DNA of 64,000 nt from CAIWHR01 sp963717695 (GCA_963717695.1 CAVQWR010000001.1:186001-250000), one strand, 5' to 3'. Shown: positions 1 to 10,226, counted from the first letter of the stretch. The notes: generated from the sequence alone by a model not told the origin. Program-made: numbers and translations.

Positions 1-1
1 C

Positions 2-253
2 TCCGTGGCGACGCCGCCGAGCGCGGCGCTCGCCGAGGGCGAAGTCCGCGCGCTCGATCGTGCCGCCGGCACCGTTGTGATCAAGCACGGCCCGCTGAAG
101 ACGCTCAACATGGGGCCGATGACGATGGAATTCGTCGCGAAGGATCCGGCGCTTCTTGCCAAGGTGAAGGTGGGCGACAAGGTCCGCTTCACGCCCGCCG
201 AAGGCAAGGACGGCACTTTGCTCGTCACCACGCTCGTCGTGGTGGCCAACTGA
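2..253 (+). CDS. CusF-like periplasmic copper-binding protein, 5' end outside window
   Basis: The frame is already open at the window edge, so the true start and signal peptide lie upstream; an in-frame GTG at 5 is unlikely to be the start. The remaining 82 residues form one small beta-barrel domain of the CusF type: a GEVRALD opening strand, a KHGPL segment carrying the likely histidine ligand, then NMGPMTMEF with the paired methionines that bind Cu(I)/Ag(I) in CusF. The Trp next to this site in E. coli CusF appears to be Met here. The domain ends with a GDKVRF strand. Known family members are periplasmic chaperones that pass Cu(I) to CusCBA-type efflux pumps. A Met-rich secreted protein follows on the same strand. 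Function is confident, exact substrate is not. Confidence 0.8.
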   Translation, partial: SVATPPSAALAEGEVRALDRAAGTVVIKHGPLKTLNMGPMTMEFVAKDPALLAKVKVGDKVRFTPAEGKDGTLLVTTLVVVAN

Positions 254-615
254 ACCGATTTCGAACTACGCGGACCGCCATGCCATCGACGCCGCGTCCA
301 GCCCGCGCCGGCGGTGCTGGTCGACCGTCGCTGGCGGCCCGCAGAGGTGGAATGATGCTTATCGCAAACAGATCGAGGAGGCGTTCCATCGCCGTCACGG
401 AGCAGGTGCTGCGGCGTGAGAGCGCGCGAAGACGGCGCATGACACGGACGAGTTCCCTGCTGGGTGACCCAGGTCGCGGCCTTTTCCGTGAAGTGCGCCG
501 ACAATGGCCGAGAGGGGCTCGTGGCTCCGGAATCGGGCCCCGCCACGTGTCGCCGACGTATCGAATTGTCGATGTCCGCAACCGCAAATCTCACGCGGCA
601 TCAAGGAGCGTCAAA
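254..615. other. Non-coding gap
   Basis: The 362 bases between the copper protein and the Met-rich protein show no convincing gene. Open frames here have no family-like sequence or ribosome binding site. The last bases (AAGGAGCG at 603-610) are the ribosome binding site of the next gene. Confidence 0.6.
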
Positions 616-1679
616 ATGTTCAGGATACTCAACGCGTGCCTGTTGGCAGCGTTCTCGGGCGCAGGGTTTGCCCAGATGATGGGCGGGCCGATCCCGACCA
701 CCCAGTATTTCCCCCTCGTCGACGGCGCGCGCTACGACTACGCGCATACCGGCGGCCCGTGGGCGACTTCGACGGCGGTCGTGCATGCCGGACAGACCTG
801 GGCGGGCGTGTCCGGGCTGACCGCGATGCATACGAGCTACACCTGCGTGGCCGGGGTGAGTTGCGCCCCGGATGCGACCGACTTCTACCGGATGGATCCT
901 GACGGCATGCACTATTTCGGCGGCACCGGCGCGAACGCACCGGGCACCCAGTATTCCATGATGACCTACACGAGCCCGGAATGGCTGCTCAAGAACCCGG
1001 TCACGCCGGGAACGATGATGGGCGGAGGCGGTTACCAGAACATGGAGATGTGGCAGGCCGGCGTCATGGGGTCGGGCAGCATGATGGGCGGACAGAGCTA
1101 CATGAGCAGCTACCAGGCGGATGCGCTGGAAACCGTGACCACGCCCGCTGGAACCTTTGCCAACACGCTTCACGTCCACGAACAGCGCGGCTCCGGCTAC
1201 GTGCGCGACGTTTGGTACGCGCCGGGTGTGGGCATCGTCAAGATGCAGGATGGAACCACCACTGCGGTGTTGACAGGCTACACGATCCCGGGCGCCGTGG
1301 CCCCGCCGGGCGGCGGTGCCGCGCCGCTCGCCTTCACTCCGGTCACCGGCCTGTGGTGGAACCCGAACGAATCCGGCTCCGGCTACGGCATCGGCGTGCA
1401 GCACGGCGTGATCGTCGTCACCATGTACAGCTACGTCAGGCAGGTGAACCGCTCTGGTATATCGTCGTCGGAACGCTCGGCAACGCCGGTACCGGCGTCG
1501 CGGCCAGCGGCACGCTCGACAAGTTCCGTGCCGGGCAGTGTGCGTCGTGCAGCGCCTACCAGATGCCGACACCGATGGGCAATGACGGCAGCATGACCAT
1601 CACCTTCGCATCGCCCACCTCGGCAACCGTGCAATTCCCCGGCGGCCGCTCGACCCGGATCCAGCCGGCGGCGTGGTAG
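616..1679 (+). CDS. Met-rich secreted protein with C-terminal WW/ESG-type domain (one frameshift)
   Basis: Begins with a signal peptide (MFRILNACLLAAFSGAGFA then Q) and is preceded by AAGGAGCG. The body (about residues 20-230) is methionine-rich with three MMGG motifs (just after the signal peptide, and around 1015 and 1081) plus NMEMW, which is suggestive of soft-metal binding. The C-terminal part carries GLWWNPNESGSGYGIG, the same kind of module found twice in the secreted protein at 33936-35192. Reading moves from one frame to another near 1435-1445: the second frame supplies GEPLWYIVVG and runs to the stop at 1679. A single missing base explains this. The neighbouring CusF-like gene suggests a link to copper; that is inference. 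The family itself is not recognised. Confidence 0.6.
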
Positions 1680-1708
1680 TCCGGCGCTCGAGCGCGTCGT
1701 AACGCGCG

Positions 1709-1739
1709 AAGGCCGACCGGCGAATGCGGTTGGCCTTTT
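1709..1739 (+). terminator. Intrinsic terminator after the Met-rich gene
   Basis: A 10-bp stem (AAGGCCGACC with GGTTGGCCTT, including one G-T pair) encloses a 9-base loop and is followed by TTA. It lies 30 bases after the stop at 1679. Confidence 0.6.
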
Positions 1740-1872
1740 ATGCGGGCGCGGCGACACCGCCGCTCGACGAATCGTGCAGCGCGCAAGGACGCGGCCGGAT
1801 GGGATCTCCGGCCGCCCGCGCGTATGCGCGACATCCATCATTGTTTGCTGCCGACCCTGCTACTCTCGTGCC

Positions 1873-2424
1873 ATGGCGCTCAAATCCACGATCTTCAAGG
1901 CTGACCTCGCGGTCGCCGACATCGACCGCGGCTATTACCGCGATCACGCGCTGCGCATCGCGCAGCACCCGTCGGAAACGAGCGAGCGGATGATGGTGCG
2001 CCTGCTCGCATTCGCGCTGCACGCCGACGAGGCGCTTGAGTTCGGGCGCGGAATCAGCACCGAGGACGAGCCCGATCTGTGGCGGCGCGACCTGACCGGC
2101 GCAATCGAGGAGTGGATCGACGTCGGCCTGCCGGACGAGCGCGAGGTGAGAAAGGCATGCGGCCGCGCGCGCAACGTCTACGTGCTGGCATACGGCGGGC
2201 GCGCGGTCGACCTGTGGTGGCAGGGCGCGCGCGACAAGCTGGAGCGGCAGGAGCGCCTCGCCGTCAGCGAAGTTCCGCTGGAATCCAGTCGCGCGCTGGC
2301 CGAGCTTGCCGGTCGCACGATGCGGCTGCAGGTCACGATCCAGGAAGGGCACGTCTTCTTTTCGGATGGCGCGACATCGGTGCCGGTGGAGCTTCGCGTT
2401 CTGAAGCCTGCATCCGTCACCTGA
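1873..2424 (+). CDS. yaeQ: YaeQ family protein
   Basis: A 183-residue protein matching the YaeQ family over its whole length. Family-typical segments visible are MALKSTIFKADLAVADIDRG at the start, HPSETSERMMVRLLAFAL, a GISTEDEPDLW stretch, and WIDVGLPDERE. YaeQ proteins have a PD-(D/E)XK nuclease-like fold. E. coli YaeQ was once proposed to compensate for loss of RfaH, but the molecular role is not settled. The ATG at 1873 gives the usual family length; an upstream in-frame extension to 1774 is not conserved-looking. No strong ribosome binding site is seen. It converges on the cation ATPase gene. Confidence 0.85.
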   Translation: MALKSTIFKADLAVADIDRGYYRDHALRIAQHPSETSERMMVRLLAFALHADEALEFGRGISTEDEPDLWRRDLTGAIEEWIDVGLPDEREVRKACGRARNVYVLAYGGRAVDLWWQGARDKLERQERLAVSEVPLESSRALAELAGRTMRLQVTIQEGHVFFSDGATSVPVELRVLKPASVT

Positions 2425-2520
2425 CGGCCGGAGGACGGGCCCGCGCGACGAAATGCGGGCGCGTCACGCCGGGTGTGCACCAAAGCCGACGGCGCTTCGT
2501 CCCCACCGGCCGCTCAACAC

Positions 2521-5335
2521 CTATTTCCGACTCGCGCCGCGGCGGTCGCGGGCGCGGAAGATCGCCTTCAGGATCTCCCGCGCCACGAGCACGCTGCCCG
2601 CGGTCGCGAGGCACGTCGCCCAGTCGCGGAGCGACAGCGCGACCGTGCCGAATCCCTGCTGCATCGAGGGCAGGTAGAGCACCGCCGCCTGCAACGCCAG
2701 CGCGACGATGATCGATGCCCACAGCCACGGGTTGTGGAACGGGCGCACGAAGGTGCTGACCTCGTCGGAGCGAACGCACAGCGCGTCGACGAGTTGGTAG
2801 AGCACCAGCACGTTGAATGCGATGGTGCGCGCGTAGCGGGGATCGCCAGCTCCCTCGATCAGTCCGCCGGGAAGCCCGGCGTCGAGAAGCAGCAGCGTTC
2901 CGCCGCCCATCACGACGGAGGCAAATGCGATCCCGATCCACATGCGCGGGGTGATGACGCCGCTGCGCGGGTCGCGCGGCGGGCGGTCCATCAGCCGGGG
3001 GTCCGGCGGATCGACGCCGAGCGCGAGCGCCGGGAAGCCGTCGGTCACGAGGTTGATCCACAGAATCATCGTGGCGAGCAGCGGCAGCGTCAGCGCTTCG
3101 CCCGGTCCGGCGACGAGGCCGAACGTTCCCGCGAGCGCGACGCCGAAAAACATCACGATCACCTCGCCGAGGTTCGTCGACAGGAGATAGCGCAGGAATT
3201 TCTGGATGTTCGCGTAGATCGAGCGCCCTTCCTCGATCGCCGCGACGATCGTGGCGAAGTTGTCGTCCGCGAGGACCATGTCCGCGGCTTCCCGCGACAC
3301 GTCCGTGCCGGTGATGCCCATCGCGATGCCGATGTCGGCCGCCTTCAGCGCCGGTGCGTCGTTGACGCCGTCGCCGGTCATCGCGACCACCTCGCCGTCG
3401 CGACTGCAGTGCGCGCACGATCGCGAGCTTGTGCTCGGGCGCCACGCGCGCGAAGACGGACGTGCTGCGGACGGCGTCCGCGAGAGCGGCGCCATCCAGT
3501 GCCGCAAGCATGGCGCCCGTCATCACCGCGGCCGCCGCGCGGCGCGATGCCGAGCTCGGCGGCGATCGCACCGGCCGCCGCCGGATGATCGCCCGTGATC
3601 ATCAGCACGCGCAGGCCGGCGCGCCGTGCCGCGGCAACGGCGCCCGCCGCCTCCGGGCGCGGCGGATCGATCATGCCCACCACGCCCAGCCATACCAGCT
3701 CATCCTCGTGCCGGAGATGGAGCGCTTCGTGCGCGGCGGTCGGCAGGCGGCGGTAGGCGAGGCCTAGCGTCCGCAGCGCGTCGCCCGCCAATCCGTCGAT
3801 CTGGCCGGCGATCGCGCGGCGCCTGCCATCGGTCAGCGCCGCCTCGTGGCTGCCGACGCGCTCCGCGGTGCAGCGCGTGAGCAGGACGTCCGGCGCACCC
3901 TTCACGAACAGCACGTGAGTGCCCTCGCGAGCCGCGTCGGCGTGCGCGATGCTCATCAGCTTGCGTTCCGCGGAGAACGGCAGCTCGCCGGTGCGCTGAA
4001 CCGCGCGGCCATCGACTCGTGCGCAAGCCCGGCCTTCCGCGCGGCGGTCTTGAGGGCGCCTTCGGTGGGATCGCCCATCACGACGAACCGGTTGTCGCGC
4101 AGGACGAGCTCCGCGTTGCTCGCGAGGTACCCCGCGGCAAGCAGCCGACGCACCTCGGTCCGGAGCGCTCCTGATGCGAGCGCCTCGCCGTCGACACAAA
4201 GCTCGCCGTCAGGCGCGTAGCCGGTGCCGGTCACGTCGACCCGACCTGAAGCCGTGACGATCACGCGCACCGTCATCTCGTTCTGCGTGAGCGTGCCGGT
4301 CTTGTCGCTGGCGATCACGGTCGCGGAGCCGAGCGTCTCGACCGCCGAGAGGTGCCGCACGATCGCGTTGCGCTTCGCCATGCGCTGCATGCCGAGCGAG
4401 AGCACGACCGTCGTCACCGCGGCAAGTCCCTCGGGCACTGCCGAGACCGCGAGCGAAACGGTGTAGAGCAGCACGCCGACCAGCACCGCCGTCGTGATGT
4501 CGCGCTGCATGACGAGGATCGTCGCGGCGACGACCACGGCGATGACGATCACAATCACGCCGAGAATCTTTCCCAGCTTGTCGAGCTCGCGCTGAAGCGG
4601 CGTCGGCTCGGGAACGGTTGCCTGCAGCAGCGTGGCGATGCGACCGAATTCGGTGCCCATGCCGGTCGCGGTCACCACCGCCCGGCCACGGCCGAAGACG
4701 GCGATCGTGCCGGCGAACAGCATGTCGACGCGCTCGGCGAGCGGTGCGTCGCGTGCGACCGGTCGGTCGAGCTTGTCCGCGCCTTCGCTCTCGCCGGTCA
4801 GGGCTGCCTCGGCGGCCTTGAGCGAAACCGACTCGACGACGCGCGCGTCGGCCGCGATCGTCATGCCTTCCTCGACGACGAGGATGTCGCCGGGAACGAC
4901 CTCGGCCGCCGGAATCGTGCGACGCTCGCCGTCGCGCACGACGAGCGCAGTCGCGGCGCTGATCTGCGCGAGCCCGGCGACCGCCCGCTCGGCCCGCTCT
5001 TCCTGATAGAAGCCGAGCGCGGCATTCAGCGCGACGATGGCGAGAATCGTGATCGCCTCGTGCGGCGCGCCGTCCCGGGATTCGATCCCCCAGACGACGA
5101 GCGACACGGCGGCCGCGGCGAGCAGCAGGAGGACGAGCGGGCTTTCGAACTGCGCGAGAAACTTGCGCCAGTGCGACGCCGGAGGCGCCTGCACGAGAAC
5201 ATTCGCGCCGTGGCGGGAGCGCCGGGCCACCGCCTCGGCATCGGCAAGCCCGGTGCGCGGATCCACCTCGAGCGCGGCACAGACGTCGGGTGCCGTGCTC
5301 GCATGGGCATCGACGAGAGTCATCGCTTTGTCCAT
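2521..5335 (-). CDS. P-type cation-transporting ATPase, Ca2+-ATPase-like (three frameshifts)
   Basis: In reading order: an N-terminal cation-ATPase domain (starts MDKAMTLVDAH), an actuator domain with TGES, the transmembrane SAVPEGL motif typical of P2-type Ca2+/Mn2+ pumps, the phosphorylation site DKTGTLTQNE (about 4280-4320), a nucleotide-binding domain with VKGAPD, then TGDGVNDAPALK and a C-terminal six-helix domain. About 938 residues in all, normal for the family. The frame changes near 4005, 3545 and 3410, and conserved sequence resumes each time (for example PEHKLAIVRALQS in one frame, then TGDGVNDAP in another). Three scattered indels with no lost domain look like sequencing errors rather than decay. 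The ion carried cannot be fixed from sequence alone; Ca2+ or Mn2+ is likeliest from the PEGL motif. Confidence 0.8.
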
Positions 5336-5420
5336 GTTCAGCGAACCAGGACGGTCATTACAGCGCTGCCCGTGTGCCAGCGGGCTTGATGCCAGTCAAA
5401 TTCGCATCGTTCGACGCACA

Positions 5421-6173
5421 CTACGACGGTTCGAACGGCTGTCGGCCGCGCGCGGCATCGCTCGCGCCTGCGGCCAGGAACGCGAGGATCGTCGCCTTCG
5501 GCATCACGCCGTGCCGGCCCGGCGGGATCACGCAGAGCTGCGCGTCGGGAATCGTCCGGAACATCTCGACGGCGTGTTCCGGCGTGACGATGTCGTCGTC
5601 GCCGATGATGACGAGCGTCGGCGCCATGATGCTCCGCACGTCGTCGCTGGAGAAATCCGGCTCGGTCAGCCACATGGGCCGCAGGCGCTCGCGCAGGTTC
5701 GGCCAGTAGCCGGGGCCGTGCGGCGAGCGCCGCGCATAGTCGTCCGCCACCGGCGTCTCGCCGGGGTCGAACGTGCGCAGCCACTCGATGTTGTCCGGGG
5801 TATAACCATCGACGCGCGTGTTCGATCCGGACACCACCAGCTTCGTCACCCGCTCCGGATGATGGATGGCAATATCGATGCCGATGATCCCGCCGTCGCT
5901 GAAGCCGACGATGATTGCGCTGTCGAGGTCGAGCCTGCGCATGAGCTCCACCGTGTCTTCCGCCATGTCGTGGTAGTGGAACGCACGATCGCTGCGGTCG
6001 GCCGTGCGCCCGTGTCCCATCTGCTCCGGCGCAATCACGCGAAAGTGCGGCGAGAAGTAAGAAATCCACAGTTCCGAGATCGAGCCGCACCCACCATGAA
6101 GCAGCAGCAGCGGCGGCCCGCCCCCATGGATTTCGTAATACATGTCGAGGCCGTTCACGGCGGCGTAGGGCAT
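5421..6173 (-). CDS. Alpha/beta hydrolase
   Basis: A 250-residue single-domain alpha/beta hydrolase. It shows the oxyanion region LLLLHGGCGS, the nucleophile elbow VGFSDGG (Ser in G-x-S-x-G), an acidic residue in IIGDDDIVTPEHA, and a late histidine in GRHGVM, so the catalytic triad is complete. There is no signal peptide, so it should be cytoplasmic. The closest general resemblance is to 3-oxoadipate enol-lactonase or prolyl-aminopeptidase-like hydrolases, but no substrate can be assigned. It lies 85 bases upstream of the cation ATPase on the same strand and could be transcribed with it. Confidence 0.75.
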   Translation of the reverse strand: MPYAAVNGLDMYYEIHGGGPPLLLLHGGCGSISELWISYFSPHFRVIAPEQMGHGRTADRSDRAFHYHDMAEDTVELMRRLDLDSAIIVGFSDGGIIGIDIAIHHPERVTKLVVSGSNTRVDGYTPDNIEWLRTFDPGETPVADDYARRSPHGPGYWPNLRERLRPMWLTEPDFSSDDVRSIMAPTLVIIGDDDIVTPEHAVEMFRTIPDAQLCVIPPGRHGVMPKATILAFLAAGASDAARGRQPFEPS

Positions 6174-6242
6174 TTCGCTCCCTGAAAGGCGTGCAACGGC
6201 CCCGCGCGCGGTGCGGCGAGTTGTGCGGCGGCTATCCGCGCG

Positions 6243-7274
6243 TCAGCTCTTGCGGCATTCCTTGGGCAGGTAGCGCAGCGGAATGCCCACGGGCACGCAG
6301 GTCCACCAGAGCTGCTGGAAGCGGTCGAGCGCCGGCGCGAGCAGGATGGTGCGGCCGTAGAGCTCCGGGATCAGCGGGCCGAGCGTCACGCGCACGCGGC
6401 CGCTGATGAGGCTCACGTCAACTTCGTCGATCAGGTCCGTGTGCGGCTGCACCGCGACGTTCTTCTTGTTCGCGGGGATCCGCGCCGCCTTCGGACCGTC
6501 CGTCCACTGCTCGACCTGCTGTTGCAGCGGCAGCGCGATCGCCAGCACCTCGGCAATGCGCGTGCGCACAACGCGATCCGCGTACGCCGACTGCAGGCTG
6601 GGCCAGGCGACGAAGCCGGCCAGCAGCATCGCCGCGCCGCCGAAGAATACGGCCGATCCCGGCGCGATGGACGCCTGCTTCGCGAGCAGTTTCGCCGTGT
6701 CCTGCGGCGAGCGTGTCCGCGCCTGCGCCTCCCGGACGAGACGGCGCGCATTGCGCCAGACGAGCGTGTCGCCGATGAGCGATGCGACGGCGCCCGGAAC
6801 GAGCCAGATGAGCAGTACCGCGCACGCGAGCCACGTGATCGACGAATCGCCGAGGTGCGGCTCGATCAGCGAAAAGGCGCCCACGGCGACCAGCGGCCAC
6901 AGCGCGAAGGCCACGCCGGCCACCCAGAGCTTGCGATAGAACGCCCACGCGCTCGGCGCCAAGAGCGATGCCCAGTTCCAGCCCGGCATGCTGTGGCCGA
7001 TGCGCTCGAACTCCATGAAGCGCGGCGCATAGTGGTCCGAATGCGGGCCCACGGCCAGCCGGAACATGATCGCGAGCGATGGCCGGACGATGCGCTCGTC
7101 TCCCGGCTCGCCCGTCATGGGTTCGAGGCGTATGGTGTCCTGGAATGCCGTCACCGCGCCGGTGTCCGCCGAGTGCGCCGCGTCCGGAATGGTGGCGCCG
7201 CAGGTGTGGCAATCGTCAACTTCCGGCGACAGGGCGTCGCCACATCGATTGCAGAAACGTTGACTGCCTTCCAA
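6243..7274 (-). CDS. Zinc-ribbon, DUF2628-type membrane protein with pilin-like C-terminus
   Basis: The N-terminus has a zinc ribbon (FCNRCGDAL then CHTCGA). A DUF2628-like core follows (FMEFERIGHSMPGWNW, then PSAWAFYRKLW), with about four hydrophobic segments. The last roughly 100 residues resemble a type IV pilin globular end: VRTRIAEVLAIALPLQQQV, and at the very end WWTCVPVG followed by YLPKECR, giving the two cysteines of a pilin D-loop. I chose the TTG at 7274 because GGGAGG lies 5 bases ahead of it; another TTG at 7292 is possible. Role unknown: the zinc ribbon should face the cytoplasm and the pilin-like part the periplasm. Confidence 0.65.
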   Translation of the reverse strand: MEGSQRFCNRCGDALSPEVDDCHTCGATIPDAAHSADTGAVTAFQDTIRLEPMTGEPGDERIVRPSLAIMFRLAVGPHSDHYAPRFMEFERIGHSMPGWNWASLLAPSAWAFYRKLWVAGVAFALWPLVAVGAFSLIEPHLGDSSITWLACAVLLIWLVPGAVASLIGDTLVWRNARRLVREAQARTRSPQDTAKLLAKQASIAPGSAVFFGGAAMLLAGFVAWPSLQSAYADRVVRTRIAEVLAIALPLQQQVEQWTDGPKAARIPANKKNVAVQPHTDLIDEVDVSLISGRVRVTLGPLIPELYGRTILLAPALDRFQQLWWTCVPVGIPLRYLPKECRKS

Positions 7275-7292
7275 CGGTGCCTCCCGGTGCAA

Positions 7293-7519
7293 TTCTTTTC
7301 ACGCGCGACGCGCCACGTGCGCGCCGATGGTGCGAATTGTACCGCCGTAACATTGCGGTGCAGCGAAAAAATGTGACCCGCCGCGAAGCCGGCGATTGCG
7401 TTGCGCGTGATGCTGCCGATCCCACATGCCCGGAATGCATGCGATCAGGTCCTTGAGCAATCCGCGAGTTCTAAGCGAGGGGGGCGACGCCCGGGCGGGA
7501 CCCTCAGCCCCGCCGAGTT
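7293..7519. other. Non-coding gap
   Basis: This AT-richer spacer separates the Mla/Mce operon end from the DUF2628 gene. No gene or clear terminator was seen. It probably holds the promoter for the DUF2628 gene. Confidence 0.4.
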
Positions 7520-8091
7520 CTATTTGTCGGGGCGTCGCAACAGCAGTGACGGGTCTTCCTTGACCTTCTCGGTCACCGCGTTGGCGGTGGTTGCGACCTT
7601 CTTGACCTGGTCCTCGATGGCCGAGAATTTCGCGACGATCTTCGGCAGCTCGTCGAGCATCGCTCGGAGGCCGGTCTTTTCCGAAGGAATCTCCGGGATC
7701 TTGCCTTCCGGCGTGGCCGCCACCAGCATCTTCGCCGCCGGGTCGCCGCCGTTGAGCTCGACGAATACGACGCCGGTGATGCCCTTCATCGCGAGGCTCG
7801 CCCGGGTGTCGGTCTTGACCGGGGTCTCCTTGCGCAGCCTCACATCGACGACGCACCAGCCGCGAATTGTCCGGATCGATGCTCATCGACTTCACTGTGC
7901 CGACGTCGACGCCCGCGGAACTTCACCGGATCGCCGACCGCGAGACCGCTCACCGAATCGTCGAAGCGGATGCGGTAGGCGAGGTCGTCCTGGCGGCCCG
8001 GGCTTCCCAGCCACACGGCGAAGAACGCCGCGGCGACGGAGAACACGATGATGAACAGCCCCTCGAAGAAATAGTGCCTGTCAGTTTCCAT
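7520..8091 (-). CDS. MCE-family (MlaD-like) substrate-binding protein (two frameshifts)
   Basis: Starts METDRHYFFEGLFIIVFSVAA, an N-terminal membrane anchor, followed by the MCE domain (YRIRFDDSVSGLAVGDPVKFRG, then MKGITGVVFVELNGGDP). The frame shifts near 7912 (CGCGGGCG where CGCGGCG would keep VDVGTVKS in frame) and near 7857; removing one base at each site gives an exact 190 codons. MlaD-type proteins form hexameric rings in the periplasm and shuttle phospholipids through the Mla transporter. The start overlaps the end of the ATPase gene by 11 bases, so the genes are translationally coupled. It is at the short end for the family. No MlaC- or PqiC-like partner follows. Confidence 0.8.
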
Positions 8092-8877
8092 GGCTCCCCT
8101 TCCTTGCCTTCATTGCGCCTTCCGCCCGCGGTCCGTGGAAGAACTCGTGGATCCACGGGTGGTCGGAGCGCATCAGCTTGTCCGCCGTGTCGACGGTGAC
8201 TTTCCTGTCCACGAGCACGGCAATGCGGCCGCACACGGTGAAGAGCGTCGTGAGGTCGTGCGTGACGATGACGACGGTGATGCCCAGACTTTCGTTGAGC
8301 TGCCGGATCAGCGTCGTCGATGCCGCTCGCGGCGATCGGGTCGAGATCGGACGTCGGCTCGTCGAGAAAGAGGATCTTCGGGTCGAGCGCCAGCGCCCGT
8401 GCGAACGCGGCGCGCTTCACCATTCCGCCGGAAAGCGCGGACGGAAACTTGATGCCGCTTTCCGCCGGCAAGACCGGCAGAGCGCGAGCTTCATCGCCGC
8501 GATCTGCTCCTGCGCCTCGGGCGGAAGCGCCGTGTGCTCGCGCATCGGCAGCATGATGTTCTGCGCGACCGACAGCGAGGAGAACAGCGCGCCCTGCTGG
8601 AACAGCACGCCGAAGAGCGCTGCCTTGTCGCGTGGCACTGATGGACTGCGACCGCTTTGCCGTTGAGCAGGACTTCGCCCGCGTCCGGCTGATGCAAGCC
8701 GAGCAGCGTCTTGAGCAGTACCGATTTGCCGGATCCCGATCCGCCGGCGATGCCGATGATCTCGCCGCGCATGATGTCGAGGCTCAACCTGTCGTGCACC
8801 AGCTGCGTGCCGAACCGGTTGACGATGCCGCGTGCGGACAGGATCGGCTCGCCGCGGGTCTTGGTCCGCGCCGTCAT
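8081..8877 (-). CDS. MlaF-like ABC transporter ATP-binding protein (three frameshifts)
   Basis: The ATPase of the Mla/Mce lipid transporter. In order: Walker A GGSGSGKSVLLKTLLGL, Q-loop VLFQQGALFSSLSVAQN, signature LSGGMVKRAAFARAL, Walker B ILFLDEPTSDLDP, H-loop VIVTHDL, and the family-typical end with HPWIHEFFHGP. The pieces lie in different frames, with shifts near 8645, 8480 and 8325, yet together they give the expected roughly 265 residues and every ATPase motif. It starts with an ATGA overlap with the permease stop. Three indels in 800 bases with no motif lost argue for sequencing error. Confidence 0.8.
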
Positions 8878-10016
8878 ATGCCGAGCTTCTCGAACAGGAT
8901 CGAGAAGAATGCGTCGAGCACGAGCACCAGGAAGATCGACTTCACCACCGCGCGGGTCGTCTCCCGGCCCACGCTCTCCGCCGAGCCGGTCACGCGCAGC
9001 CCGTGCATGCAGCCGATCACGGCGATGAAGAACGCGAAGATGGGCGCCTTGAACATGCCGACGAAGAAATCGCCGCCGTCGATCACCTGCGGCAGGCGCA
9101 TCACGTATTGCGTCGGTGACATGCCGAGCTGGAACTGGGCGATCGCGGCCCCGCCGGCGAGCCCCATGACGTCGGCGAAGAACGTGAGCAGCGGCAGCGT
9201 GATGACGAGTGCGATCACGCGCGGCACCACGAGCACCTGCATCGGCTCGATCCCCATCACCTTCAGCGCGTCGACCTCGTCGCGCGTCTGCATCACGCCG
9301 ATCTCGGCGGTGAAGGCGGAGCCGGAGCGGCCGGCCACCATGATGGCGGTGATCAGCACGCCCATTTCGCGCATCACCGACACCGCGACCAGGTTGATGG
9401 TGAAATCCTCGCCGCCGTAGGGGCGCAGCTGCGCGACGCCCTGGTAGCCGATGACAATCGCGATCATGACCGCCATCAGTCCGATGATCGGCAGCGCCTG
9501 AATGCCGGTTTCCGAGACGTGACGCGAAATCGCGGCCGGGCGCAGGCAGCTCGGATGGAACAGCACGTCGACGGTCCAGCTCGCTGTCCGCCCGACAAAG
9601 GTGATGAGGTCGACCGCCTCGTGCCGGGCATCGTGCGCGGCCTTGCCGATCTGGATGACGATCTCGCGCCACCGCGCAACGGTGGGTACGGGCGGCAGCG
9701 GCTTGAGGTCAAGGCTGGCGACGAGATCGAGCAGCGCCCGGTGATCGGCGTGGATGCCGGAAAGCTCCACGCCATTCCTGTTGAGACCGCACAGGAACAT
9801 CGCCCCCGGCGTATCGAGCTCGCCGATACGGGACAAGTCGAGCGAGCGCCCCGTGCCCCGCTTCGACCATTTCCTGAGGAGCGCCTTGGCCTCGACGAGC
9901 GTGCCGATGTCGAGGTCACCCTCGAGCGCGAGGTGGTTACCGTCGCCGGTGACGGCGATCGTTGATCGCGGAGGGTCCGCCGCAGTGGGCTCGTCGTCTG
10001 CAGGCACACTGGTCAT
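8874..10016 (-). CDS. STAS-MlaE fused lipid ABC transporter permease
   Basis: About 380 residues. The first roughly 110 form a STAS/MlaB-like domain (LALEGDLDIGTLVEA, then LDLSRIGELDTPGAM). The rest is an MlaE permease with several membrane helices and the conserved VMREMGVLITAIMVAGRSGS segment, then TRDEVDALKVMG. In E. coli MlaB and MlaE are separate; here they are fused, which is common in other bacteria. The product should sit in the inner membrane with the ATPase and MCE ring encoded downstream and move phospholipids between membranes. ATGs at 10016 and 10049 are both possible; I prefer 10016, which follows a GGGA. Confidence 0.85.
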   Translation of the reverse strand: MTSVPADDEPTAADPPRSTIAVTGDGNHLALEGDLDIGTLVEAKALLRKWSKRGTGRSLDLSRIGELDTPGAMFLCGLNRNGVELSGIHADHRALLDLVASLDLKPLPPVPTVARWREIVIQIGKAAHDARHEAVDLITFVGRTASWTVDVLFHPSCLRPAAISRHVSETGIQALPIIGLMAVMIAIVIGYQGVAQLRPYGGEDFTINLVAVSVMREMGVLITAIMVAGRSGSAFTAEIGVMQTRDEVDALKVMGIEPMQVLVVPRVIALVITLPLLTFFADVMGLAGGAAIAQFQLGMSPTQYVMRLPQVIDGGDFFVGMFKAPIFAFFIAVIGCMHGLRVTGSAESVGRETTRAVVKSIFLVLVLDAFFSILFEKLGI

Positions 10017-10226
10017 CGCGTTCCCAAGGCCCGCAGGCTCGTGACGCATTGAATAATCGCGGCGCAACGACGCGCCGCCTCATGATGAAGGACTTATTGC
10101 GGTGCAGGATATTCTAGGGAGCGGGGGCGCCACTGTGCGCTGGAGCACGTAGGGCGAGGTCCCGATTTCAGGGTAATGCAGCGCTCGAAGATCGCCCCGC
10201 CGGGGCAGCGCCGTACCGGATTCGCG

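Noticed and set aside
616..1679. The Met-rich gene as a pseudogene.
   Set aside because: A single frame change with an intact domain on both sides, in a window full of similar breaks, is better explained by an indel error.
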